A stretch of 18,139 nt of DNA from G039029935 sp039029935 (GTDB lineage Bacteria > Chloroflexota > Anaerolineae > Caldilineales > Caldilineaceae): positions 1-18,139 of the forward strand of contig JBCCFC010000095.1 of NCBI GenBank assembly GCA_039029935.1, read 5' to 3'. The position numbers and the translations under genes are program-made. Below are positions 1-6,596 of the stretch, in pieces (the stretch's first letter is position 1; each line of letters starts with the position of its first letter). The notes under the pieces were generated by a model. The model did no database searches. It was not told where the DNA came from and saw nothing but the letters and a program-made list of their open reading frames with translations.

Positions 1-1
1 A

Positions 2-42
2 TTTTGCGTTATAACGCTTGTATCATCAGTATACAAGCAAAA
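2..42. repeat. Compound palindrome at the left edge, possible hairpin
   Basis: Arms TTTTGC (2-7) and GCAAAA (37-42) enclose the perfect palindrome GCGTTATAACGC (6-17). The arms GCTTGTAT (16-23) and ATACAAGC (31-38) form an 8-bp stem with a 7-nt loop. There is no T tract of terminator length, so I do not call it a terminator. It could be the 3' end structure of a gene lying left of the window or a regulator site for the gene to the right. The rest of 43-234 is AT-rich and shows no convincing promoter. Confidence 0.35.
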
Positions 43-234
43 TCAAATCAACAATTCAAAAAATGATCCAATTTTCCAAAATAGATAAATTAATATTTGA
101 CTGTTACTGCCAATCATCATCTATCGTGGGTTTTCATGCTACAACAAAGATATTTAATTTGTTATTTAAAACTTTTTGTCCGAATTGTGATTGACAACCT
201 ATATCAATAAACCAGACGGAAAATGAGGCATACC

Positions 235-2928
235 ATGACATCTCCACAGGAGTATACGGATGGTTTTATCAAATCCATCGAAACAACACTTGAGCTTTTT
301 CACGATCCGACAGAATTGGGTAAGCAATCAAATTTTGCCGAACCGTATATTTTGGCGGCGCATCTGCCACAGCGACAAACCTTGTCGCGTGACACTACAA
401 TTGCCTATACACCAGAAGTTTTGGGGCGGACACTGCGCGAGGTCATGCGCTCAGTGGTCACGCAGATGCGTGAACTTTCAGATGTGAAACACCATGTTTA
501 TCTCGCAAACTTGATAGAATTGCACTATTTTCGACAATACTCCAACAAACAGGTGATGATTGAGTTACGGGACCCAAAAGACCCCGATAAAGAACTCAAA
601 CAATCGACCTATTTTAACTATCGCCGGAGAGCCATTGCACTCTTTGCCGACATATTCAGTCGCTATATTCAGCCGACAGTCCAGCTAGAACAACCACCCC
701 GTGTAAGAGAACCTGTTGGTCGCCACCAACACATATCCAGTTGCCGACGATGGATCAAGGAGAAAAAGACAATTGCGATTACAGGACCCAGTGGAATCGG
801 GAAAACAACATTGGGCGGATACCTAGCAACATCTCCAACAACCTCTGAAAATGCATCACATCCTGTTTTCTGGTTTACTATTCATCATGATTTCAATGAT
901 CGGCTAGATAAGTTGCTATTCCAATTGGCGCATTTTTTACAACGTCATGGAGAACCAACGCTACTCCGACAATTGATGTTCAGTGAAAAAGTTGTCAACG
1001 AGCAAATTGCGTTAGGACTTGTCTATCCCGCCCTTGAGTCTCTATCTCGCACTGCCATCCTCTGTTTTGATGAAGCGGATCAGCTAGAACAGAATGAAGT
1101 TCACAATCCAATCATCTCGTTTCTAACACAACTAAACGGGGCTGCTCCGATTCTACTCATGGGTCAAGAGACGCCATTGATTCACGCAGATGAACATTTG
1201 AGCCTGTCAGCATTATCGCTGGGTGATATTCATGAGATGGTTGAACAATCTGCCATACCAAGACATCGATACACCTCTCAACGTCAAAAAATTGAGCAAT
1301 TCTATACATACACACATGGGAATCCTCGTCTGATTGAACTGTGTCTCACCTTCATGGTTGTAAGTGATGAATCCATAGAGACAATGCTAGAGCAACTTCA
1401 AGAATCGTCATCAGTCGAATTTGTGCTGAAAAAAATTCAACAACGCCTACAGCCAGAAGAATGGCAAATTCTACAAACATTGTCCGTTTTTCGAGGCAGG
1501 GTTCCAGCAATGGCATTTCATGATGAGGCGAAGTATGCGATTTTGGGACGCTTACATGAACGGCAGCTAATTCACTTTGATGCTCATGGTGCAGTGCGGC
1601 TATTACCCGCCTATCGACACTCAATTCTGGCAACCATAAATGATGCTGAACAAATTGCGCGTCATTGTGATGCAGCCCAGACGAGACTGAGTAGTGGTGA
1701 ATATACAGCCGCACTATATCATCTGTGTCAGGCAAAGATGTATGATCAAGCATTAACCATGTGGGTTCAACATAAACGTCATGAAATGGAGCAAGGCCAA
1801 AGCGGCATTGCCCTTGCATTGCTTGAACAAATCCCCAAAGCTCAACTCAACCAGAGTAATCAAGAAGCACTAACCCTGATACGTAGCGAACTTCGTCGTT
1901 TCTTTGGGCAATATGACCAAATACTGGATGATATTCAGACAACAGAGTGGCAATCAGCAGATAGTCAGGCCGAAGCACAAGCCATTGCTGGATATTGCCA
2001 TGTGCAAAGGCAAGAGCCGAGTGATGCTGTGCAGAACTTCAAAAAAGCAATTCACATCGCCCAGACAAATACTGAGACTCGCTTGGTGTATTACTATAAA
2101 GATTTGGCAAATGCATACATACATTCTGGAAATATAGAAGAAGATGAACATGCCTTAGACGAGGCATGGAAAGCTGTTTTATTGGCTGAATATGAAGTCG
2201 AAAATTGTAAAGGTCTTGTACAAGAGGAGATTGGTAATTTTGCAAAGGCAACGACTCATTATCAAACCGCATTAAATTTAGCAAACAGACTACAGCATAT
2301 ACATGGGATTGCCAAATCGAGCCAAAATCTTGGCATCGTATATACACAATTAGATGAGTTTCAATCCGCCGAACAATACTATAGACAGGCCGAAAATGCC
2401 TACCAAATGCTCGGACATCAAGTTGCGCTTGCAGGTATTAAACAAAATCGTTCCATTATATATATAGAGGCTCAACAATATGAAGAAGCCCTTTCCCACA
2501 CCAAAGAGTCGCTTTCGCTTTTTGAGTCCTTTCAAAACACCTATGGGATTATGGCTTCGCTCATAAATTTAGCCGTAATTTACATAGAACTCAGTCAGTT
2601 TGAAATTGCTGAGAAATACATCAATCAAATCATGCAAACAGAGACACCAGGATTTGTGTGTAGCGGTAGACGGATGCTTAGTGAAGTTCGTTTAGGGCAA
2701 GGCGACTTAGCGGCAGCATACCATTATGTCAATGAGGCGATTGATATTGCAAAAGAGCATGGACTATCTGATTTACCTTATTGTCTTAAAACCCAAGGGC
2801 GTGTTTATAAATCACAGGGGCAAGCTGATGCCGCCAAAGATGCCTTTCAGCAAGCATTGGCCTTGTTTACGCGCATGGGTTTGAAGAATGAAGTGGCGAA
2901 GGTTGAGGCGGCGTTGGTAGGGTTATGA
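235..2928 (+). CDS. HTH-STAND (NB-ARC-like) ATPase with C-terminal TPR repeats
   Basis: A large cytoplasmic signal-transduction ATPase. I prefer the ATG at 235 because GAGG lies 6 nt upstream; the in-frame ATG at 223 has no usable ribosome site. Residues about 80-155 look like a sigma-type helix-turn-helix (ELHYFRQYSNKQVMIELRD, then TYFNYRRRAIALF). A P-loop follows, with Walker A GPSGIGKTT (G184-T192, Lys190) and Walker B AILCFDEAD (Asp279, Glu280), in a STAND-type arrangement. A winged-helix-like stretch around 405-465 leads into about 400 residues of helical pairs. The clearest TPR units lie at roughly 560-890 (for example GNFAKATTHYQTALNLA and FQSAEQYYRQAENAYQMLG). STAND proteins of this layout oligomerise on sensing a ligand through the repeats and serve in transcription control or defence; the signal here is unknown. 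The gene stands alone and is convergent with the antitoxin-like gene downstream. Confidence 0.8.
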   Translation: MTSPQEYTDGFIKSIETTLELFHDPTELGKQSNFAEPYILAAHLPQRQTLSRDTTIAYTPEVLGRTLREVMRSVVTQMRELSDVKHHVYLANLIELHYFRQYSNKQVMIELRDPKDPDKELKQSTYFNYRRRAIALFADIFSRYIQPTVQLEQPPRVREPVGRHQHISSCRRWIKEKKTIAITGPSGIGKTTLGGYLATSPTTSENASHPVFWFTIHHDFNDRLDKLLFQLAHFLQRHGEPTLLRQLMFSEKVVNEQIALGLVYPALESLSRTAILCFDEADQLEQNEVHNPIISFLTQLNGAAPILLMGQETPLIHADEHLSLSALSLGDIHEMVEQSAIPRHRYTSQRQKIEQFYTYTHGNPRLIELCLTFMVVSDESIETMLEQLQESSSVEFVLKKIQQRLQPEEWQILQTLSVFRGRVPAMAFHDEAKYAILGRLHERQLIHFDAHGAVRLLPAYRHSILATINDAEQIARHCDAAQTRLSSGEYTAALYHLCQAKMYDQALTMWVQHKRHEMEQGQSGIALALLEQIPKAQLNQSNQEALTLIRSELRRFFGQYDQILDDIQTTEWQSADSQAEAQAIAGYCHVQRQEPSDAVQNFKKAIHIAQTNTETRLVYYYKDLANAYIHSGNIEEDEHALDEAWKAVLLAEYEVENCKGLVQEEIGNFAKATTHYQTALNLANRLQHIHGIAKSSQNLGIVYTQLDEFQSAEQYYRQAENAYQMLGHQVALAGIKQNRSIIYIEAQQYEEALSHTKESLSLFESFQNTYGIMASLINLAVIYIELSQFEIAEKYINQIMQTETPGFVCSGRRMLSEVRLGQGDLAAAYHYVNEAIDIAKEHGLSDLPYCLKTQGRVYKSQGQADAAKDAFQQALALFTRMGLKNEVAKVEAALVGL

Positions 2929-2958
2929 TGCTTTCTCCATCACCACATAGGCATTGAC

Positions 2959-3264
2959 TTAGTTTGCAAAAGACTCCTGTGCAAAACTACGATGAGCTTC
3001 TGCATACAAATGCAGTGCTGCCGCCAGCCGCTGCTGGTAATCTTCACCTTGTGCTTTAAACCATGCCAGAATGGTTGGTTCAATCTCAATTGTCACTTTA
3101 ACACGTTTTTCCGGCACAATTTCTTCTGGCATTCGCCACTCAGCTGTCTCAAAGAACTCATCTGAAAGAGGTGGTATCTCAGATGTGTCTATCATATCAT
3201 CGGTCATTTCATCAAAAAGCACCAAATTCGTCTCTGAAGGCTTGTTGATATCGTTTCCGTTCAT
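2959..3264 (-). CDS. BrnA-like antitoxin (ribbon-helix-helix), apparently without BrnT
   Basis: 101 residues. The C-terminal half matches my memory of the BrnA antitoxin family pattern: a TSEIPPLSDEFFETAEW linker, then RVKVTIEIEPTILAWFKAQG and EDYQQRLAAALHLYAEAHR, which is the ribbon-helix-helix DNA-binding part. The N-terminal 25 residues are acidic and variable. In known brnTA loci the toxin gene lies immediately upstream of brnA in the same operon. Here the upstream minus-strand region (3265-3580) has no BrnT-sized reading frame and instead holds a promoter pair and the rpsF leader. It is therefore an orphan antitoxin or a free-standing repressor. The ATG at 3264 has AAAGG about 9 nt upstream. 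A promoter and an inverted repeat in front of it suggest autorepression. Confidence 0.75.
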   Translation of the reverse strand: MNGNDINKPSETNLVLFDEMTDDMIDTSEIPPLSDEFFETAEWRMPEEIVPEKRVKVTIEIEPTILAWFKAQGEDYQQRLAAALHLYAEAHRSFAQESFAN

Positions 3265-3283
3265 GTGCTACTGCCTTTCTCAT

Positions 3284-3307
3284 TGAAATAATATTGTAAT
3301 TATTTCA
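3284..3307. promoter_or_regulatory. Candidate operator: 9-bp inverted repeat over the -10 box of the BrnA-like gene
   Basis: TGAAATAAT (3284-3292) and ATTATTTCA (3299-3307) are perfect reverse complements around a 6-nt centre. The right arm covers the predicted -10 hexamer and the left arm reaches the predicted start site. BrnA proteins bind DNA through a ribbon-helix-helix fold and repress their own promoters, so a palindrome in this place is what autoregulation would require. Binding itself is inference. Confidence 0.45.
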
Positions 3308-3327
3308 TACTTTGCACCGATTATCAA
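3299..3327 (-). promoter_or_regulatory. Predicted sigma-70-type promoter of the BrnA-like gene
   Basis: On the minus strand, TTGATA (3327-3322) is separated by 17 nt from AATAAT (3304-3299). Each hexamer matches 5 of 6 consensus positions. Transcription would start near 3292, leaving a leader of about 27 nt before the ATG at 3264. This is inferred from sequence alone. Confidence 0.5.
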
Positions 3328-3405
3328 GCCTTATTTTGCATAAGCCCACAGTGATATCTGTATATCTGCTCCATACAAATTTAAACCCAACTCACTCTCA
3401 TTTTT

Positions 3406-3432
3406 TTGAATCCCTCAACGTTATGCTATACT
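3406..3432 (+). promoter_or_regulatory. Predicted promoter of rpsF
   Basis: TTGAAT (3406-3411) lies 15 nt before TATACT (3427-3432). The -10 box is good (5 of 6); the spacing is short by 2 nt. It would start transcription near 3438-3440 and give an rpsF leader of about 145 nt. It is divergent from the antitoxin promoter about 80 bp to its left. Confidence 0.4.
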
Positions 3433-3446
3433 ACTCGACGGTCTGC

Positions 3447-3561
3447 AACGAGCCAACCCACCTCAACGGGTAACTCGTTCTTTCTGCTCACAGGAAGGTC
3501 CTGTGGGCTTTTATCCAGAGAAGGCAAGACTCAGATAACAAAACTATATAAAATCTGAGTT
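3447..3561 (+). promoter_or_regulatory. Structured rpsF leader with three hairpins, possible attenuator
   Basis: Hairpin 1: AACGAG (3447-3452) pairs with CTCGTT (3474-3479), and inside it ACCC (3456-3459) pairs with GGGT (3468-3471). Hairpin 2: GCTCACAGGA (3486-3495) pairs with TCCTGTGGGC (3499-3508), ten pairs with one G-U and a 3-nt loop, followed directly by TTTTAT; this has the form of an intrinsic terminator. Hairpin 3: ACTCAGAT (3529-3536) pairs with ATCTGAGT (3553-3560), ending about 11 nt before the GGAG of rpsF. CCCAC (3457-3461) in hairpin 1 can alternatively pair with GTGGG (3503-3507) of the terminator stem, so a switch is possible. Ribosomal-protein leaders bound by S6:S18 are known in other bacteria, but I could not match this sequence to that motif. 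Confidence 0.5.
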
Positions 3562-3582
3562 AAGCAGCAAGGAGCATAAAAC

Positions 3583-3909
3583 ATGGCAGTATATGTAGCT
3601 GATCCAGCATTGGATGTTCGGCAACATGAGTATGAAATGGTTTGGGTGATTCAGCCCGAGGCCAGCGAAGAACGGATTGAGGATTTGAAATCGCGTATTT
3701 CACAGGTGATTCAGCGCGAGGGGGGACACATCAGTGCTATTGATGTGTGGGGCAAACGCACGTTGGCCTATCCCATTAAGAAATATTTTGAGGGCTACTA
3801 CCTCTTATACCACTTTACGATGGATCCAAAGGGAACCGAGGAGCTTGAACGGCTTATCCGGTTTACAGAGGATATCATTCGTCATCTTGTTATCCGCTTG
3901 GATGAATAA
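3583..3909 (+). CDS. rpsF: 30S ribosomal protein S6
   Basis: 108 residues, close to the family's usual length. The S6 fold is recognisable: YEMVWVIQPEASEERIEDL opens strand 1 and helix 1. WGKRTLAYPIKKYFEGYYLLYHF is the S6 signature, with the conserved Arg/Leu-Ala-Tyr-Pro-Ile. The protein ends after FTEDIIRHLVIRLDE without an acidic tail. S6 sits on the platform of the small subunit next to S18 and binds 16S rRNA as a dimer with it. The start ATG has AAGGAG about 9 nt upstream. It has its own promoter and structured leader. The usual rpsF-ssb-rpsR order is altered here because no ssb follows. Confidence 0.97.
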   Translation: MAVYVADPALDVRQHEYEMVWVIQPEASEERIEDLKSRISQVIQREGGHISAIDVWGKRTLAYPIKKYFEGYYLLYHFTMDPKGTEELERLIRFTEDIIRHLVIRLDE

Positions 3910-3970
3910 CAGGTTCGATATAAGGCATTTTCTGATAAAGAGTATCCCAGACGGGTCGTATATTCATACA

Positions 3971-3988
3971 GGCTTGATATATCAAGCC
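3971..3988. repeat. Perfect 18-bp palindrome between rpsF and rpsR
   Basis: GGCTTGATATATCAAGCC is fully self-complementary. It could form a hairpin in the rpsF-rpsR transcript or be a dimeric protein's binding site. There is no following T tract, so it is not a standard terminator. No gene is visible in the rest of the 284-bp gap apart from the hairpin next to rpsR. Confidence 0.4.
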
Positions 3989-4137
3989 GCTACAAGTGCT
4001 AGGTATATTCTATTTCAGGAAGTCACCTAATTCATCAGGATTGAGCGATGATTGTTGAGTATTTTTTATACTTGGTGGTTATTCAGCGCAATCAACGATA
4101 TTCGTAAATCATAAAAATTTATCGCATAGTATTTTGT

Positions 4138-4168
4138 TTGTATCAGTGGTGTGATACCATTGATACAA
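4138..4168 (+). promoter_or_regulatory. 13-bp stem hairpin immediately upstream of the rpsR ribosome site
   Basis: TTGTATCAGTGGT (4138-4150) pairs with ACCATTGATACAA (4156-4168), twelve Watson-Crick pairs and one G-U, around the loop gtgat. It ends about 10 nt before the GAAGG that serves rpsR. The position fits a translational control element or an mRNA-processing site. It is not followed by T residues, so termination is unlikely. Confidence 0.5.
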
Positions 4169-4193
4169 CATTCAGATAGAAGGTCGTAAAAAT

Positions 4194-4718
4194 ATGAGTG
4201 AGCCAACAACAAACGAATTAGAAAATGGTGTAGAGGCAGTGGTTTTGGACCCGATTGAGGATGATGGGCTGGCCCCGTTGGGTGATGATGATGTGTCGTT
4301 GGAGGCAGATGTATCGCTGGTTGATGACGACATTGAGCCACTGGGTGATCTCACCGATGATGAGCCGGAAGAGCTAGGGCTGGATTCGTTGGAGCCTGTC
4401 GAAGATGGTGCTGCAAGCGATGGCAAGACTATTGAGCGTAAGGTGCAGGGGCCTGCGGAGTTCTCGGTGGCTGATAAACGGGGTCGTGGGCGACGGATTG
4501 GTAACGATGTCAAGTATGATGAAATTGACTATAAGAATATTAAACTGCTCGGTCAGTTTGTCGACCGCCAAGGCCGTATTCTGTCACGGCGCAAGACACG
4601 TGTCAGCGCAAAGGTCCAACGCCGTGTTGCCAAAGAAGTCAAGCGTGCCCGCCACGTGGCGCTCCTGCCATACACGGGCGCACATAGCCGCATTGTCCGC
4701 AAACGCGGTGGTAAGTAA
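4194..4718 (+). CDS. rpsR: 30S ribosomal protein S18 with a long acidic N-terminal extension
   Basis: 174 residues, where S18 is usually about 75. Residues about 107-174 are a normal S18: EIDYKNIKLLGQFVDRQGRIL, then SRRKTRVSAKVQRRVAKEVKRARHVALLPY. The cysteines of the zinc-binding form are absent. Residues 1-77 are strongly acidic, with loose repeats of the form (I/L)xPLGD and EPVED and no hydrophobic segment; 78-106 is a basic linker (RGRGRR). The start ATG has AGAAGG about 9 nt upstream, and the extension has no internal Met followed by a better site, so it appears to be translated. S18 binds S6 and 16S rRNA on the platform. The acidic arm could mimic nucleic acid, delay rRNA binding or recruit a partner; that is speculation. 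Confidence 0.93.
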   Translation: MSEPTTNELENGVEAVVLDPIEDDGLAPLGDDDVSLEADVSLVDDDIEPLGDLTDDEPEELGLDSLEPVEDGAASDGKTIERKVQGPAEFSVADKRGRGRRIGNDVKYDEIDYKNIKLLGQFVDRQGRILSRRKTRVSAKVQRRVAKEVKRARHVALLPYTGAHSRIVRKRGGK

Positions 4719-4760
4719 TCTGTATAGTCAACAATTATTATTTAGACGTGGTCGGGTGCT

Positions 4761-4840
4761 GGTAGGTCGGTAGGTCGGTAGGTCGGTGGGTTGGTAGGTC
4801 GGTAGGTCGGTAGGTTGGTAGGTCGGTAGGTCAGTTAGTG
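4761..4840. repeat. Octamer tandem array (ggtaggtc), nine copies plus a degenerate tenth
   Basis: Nine head-to-tail 8-bp units run from 4761 to 4832. Copy 4 reads ggtgggtt and copy 7 reads ggtaggtt; the other seven are identical. A degenerate tenth unit, agttagtg, follows. The unit length is not a multiple of three and no gene covers it. It lies between rpsR and the parvulin gene, on their shared strand. It is too short-period and spacer-less to be a CRISPR array. Confidence 0.85.
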
Positions 4841-4929
4841 ACTGATTGCCTACGTGCTGATTACTGACATGCTGATTATTGACGCACCGATTACCGATAC
4901 ACCGATTACTGACCTACTGATCTACTGAC
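4838..4929. repeat. Second tandem array, about 15-bp units around CYGATTAYYGAY
   Basis: Units of 15-16 bp follow the octamer array: 4838-4853 (diverged), 4854-4868, 4869-4883, 4884-4898, 4899-4913 and 4914-4929. The core is ctgattactgac or caccgattaccga. The last unit (gacctactgatctactgac then taccc) is partly complementary to the octamer array, so the two arrays could pair in RNA. The array ends 27 bp before the start of the parvulin gene. Confidence 0.65.
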
Positions 4930-4956
4930 TACCCTATCAAAATAAATAGGTTTCTT

Positions 4957-6333
4957 ATGGCGAAAAAAAGTAAAAAGCGCGCAGAAGAACAACCACGACA
5001 GCCAACGCGACGTCAACGGGCACAAAGTGCCAAACAAGAAAAACAAGATCGTCAATATTATATGGCAACAGCTATCATTGTTGGGATAGTTGTCCTGTTG
5101 GTCATTATTGGCGCAGTCCAACAATTCCTATGGCGTCCTAATAGTACATTGGCGAGCGTCAACGGTGAATCCATTATTACCCGCGACTACTGGAAGCGTA
5201 CACTCTTTCAACAAACACAACTCCAAAGTCAACTTGTCCGCTATCGACAATTGGAAGAGCAATTTGGTGGTCAAGGATTTTTCAACAATCAAATTTCGCA
5301 GATTCAAGCGACCCTGAGCGATCCATTTTCGCTGGGGACACAGGTATTGGATAATTTGATCAATGAATTGGTGATTCTTGAGGAAGCGGAGAAGCGGGGC
5401 ATTTCGGTCAGCGAGGAAGAAGTTGACCAGGCGTTGCGTGAGGAAGTGGCGGCATCACAGAGTTTGGTGACGGAAGCACAGGCGACCAGTACATCTGAGG
5501 CAATGGCGATTGCGACGGCAACGGCTGAAAGTTGGACGCCAACACCGACACCAACGATTTCGGTGGGACCGACCATTACACCGACGGCAACACTTGAACC
5601 TGTGCCAACACGTGCTATCATCACACAAGAACAATATGATGAGGGCTTGGGTACGCTGTCCACCAATTTGGGCGACTTAGCCAACCTGTCGATTGATGAA
5701 TATCGTGAGATTGTTCGTCGTCAACTGATTGGTGAGAAGTTGTCTGAAGAGGTTGGCGTTGAATTGGTTGAGACCACGGAGGAACAGGCCAGTGCGCGGC
5801 ATGTGTTGATCAGCATCCGCGAGCCAACCGCCACGCCGACTGAATTGCCAGCGGATTCACCAACGTTAGAGCCAACACCAACGCCTACGGAATTGCCAGA
5901 AGGGTTCCCAGAACCGACGGCAACACCGGGGCCACGTGGTGAGCTAGAAGCGGAAGCATTGGCTGGCGCTGTCAAGCAATTGCTGGAAAGTGGCTCAGAC
6001 TTTGGTGAGATTGCTGCGGATTACAGCGATGATCCGGGCAGTGGGGCCAATGGTGGTGATTTGGGCTGGTTTAGCCGCGGTGTCATGGTTCCAGAGTTTG
6101 AAGAGGCTGCATTCTCATTGCCCATTGGCGAGATTAGTGATCCGATTCAAACACAGTTTGGTTTCCACGTCATTGAGGTGTTGGAACGCGATGAGAATCG
6201 CCCCAAAGAGGAATCAACGGTGGACCAAGAGCGACGACAGGCTTATGCGGAGTGGATACAGGAGCGGGTGCTTGAGGCAGAAGTTGAGCGTCCAAGCGAC
6301 CTGTTGGACCGATTGCCTGCTGAATTGCGCTAG
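4957..6333 (+). CDS. Membrane-anchored PpiC/SurA-type peptidyl-prolyl isomerase
   Basis: 458 residues. A very basic cytoplasmic head (1-35) precedes one membrane segment (36-54, MATAIIVGIVVLLVIIGAV), with no signal-peptidase box, so the protein is anchored and acts outside the membrane. Residues about 62-275 resemble the SurA N-terminal chaperone region (ASVNGESIITRDYWKR, LINELVILEEAEKRGISVSEEEV) and contain a Pro/Thr-rich stretch at 193-218. The parvulin domain opens with SARHVLISI (279-287), is interrupted by a Pro/Thr/Glu insert at 289-328, and resumes with ELEAEALAGAVKQLLESG, GGDLGWFSRGVMVPEFEEAAF and TQFGFHVIEVLE. It should help fold exported proteins. The ribosome site is weak (TAGG 8 nt upstream). 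The gene follows two tandem arrays and is closed by a strong terminator. Confidence 0.88.
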   Translation: MAKKSKKRAEEQPRQPTRRQRAQSAKQEKQDRQYYMATAIIVGIVVLLVIIGAVQQFLWRPNSTLASVNGESIITRDYWKRTLFQQTQLQSQLVRYRQLEEQFGGQGFFNNQISQIQATLSDPFSLGTQVLDNLINELVILEEAEKRGISVSEEEVDQALREEVAASQSLVTEAQATSTSEAMAIATATAESWTPTPTPTISVGPTITPTATLEPVPTRAIITQEQYDEGLGTLSTNLGDLANLSIDEYREIVRRQLIGEKLSEEVGVELVETTEEQASARHVLISIREPTATPTELPADSPTLEPTPTPTELPEGFPEPTATPGPRGELEAEALAGAVKQLLESGSDFGEIAADYSDDPGSGANGGDLGWFSRGVMVPEFEEAAFSLPIGEISDPIQTQFGFHVIEVLERDENRPKEESTVDQERRQAYAEWIQERVLEAEVERPSDLLDRLPAELR

Positions 6334-6349
6334 GTAAAAATGCACTGAG

Positions 6350-6383
6350 AAGGTCAACACTTAAACATAGTGTTGGCCTTTTT
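6350..6383 (+). terminator. Intrinsic terminator after the parvulin gene
   Basis: AAGGTCAACACT (6350-6361) pairs with AGTGTTGGCCTT (6369-6380), twelve pairs including one G-U, around a 7-nt loop. TTT follows, giving five T in a row with the stem end. It lies 16 nt past the stop codon. The following 6384-6596 holds no gene. It is AT-rich and includes a T8 tract at about 6571-6578, just before the AGGAGG of the next gene; I see no well-spaced promoter there. Confidence 0.85.
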
Positions 6384-6596
6384 CTGTTGTTTACGACCGA
6401 TTTAAACGATTTAAGGTAGTTAAAAACGGTGACTGCCTAACTTTTTCCCGGCACGATGTGGTGTATTCTAACGATAGATATTTTTCTCTCAATTTTTGAT
6501 AGAATAGAAAAGTATAAAATCGGCCCAGAGACACGGTCAGATTCTGGCTGACGGCTGATTAGCTGAAAGCTTTTTTTTATGTGAGTAGGAGGTCTG

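Noticed and set aside
191..196. TTGACA upstream of the STAND ATPase gene as a -35 box
   Set aside because: No -10-like hexamer stands 15-19 nt downstream, and the start codon would follow too soon.
3447..3508. Match to the known S6:S18 leader motif
   Set aside because: The hairpins are real, but I could not find the conserved bulge of that motif, so the leader is only called structured.
3971..3988. The 18-bp palindrome as an intrinsic terminator of rpsF
   Set aside because: It is followed by a mixed GCTACAAG sequence, with no T tract.
3910..4193. A remnant of ssb between rpsF and rpsR
   Set aside because: The gap is only 284 bp and I found no SSB-like sequence in any frame; open frames here are out-of-frame shadows of rpsF.
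4761..4929. The tandem arrays as a CRISPR array
   Set aside because: Units are 8 and 15 bp with no unique spacers, and no cas genes are nearby.
5304..5975. Minus-strand open frames within the parvulin gene
   Set aside because: They are low-complexity Val/Gly/Ser reverse readings of Thr/Pro-rich codons, with no family likeness.
6496..6518. TTGATA and TATAAA as a promoter for the Uma2 gene
   Set aside because: The spacing is only 11 nt, too short for a sigma-70-type promoter.
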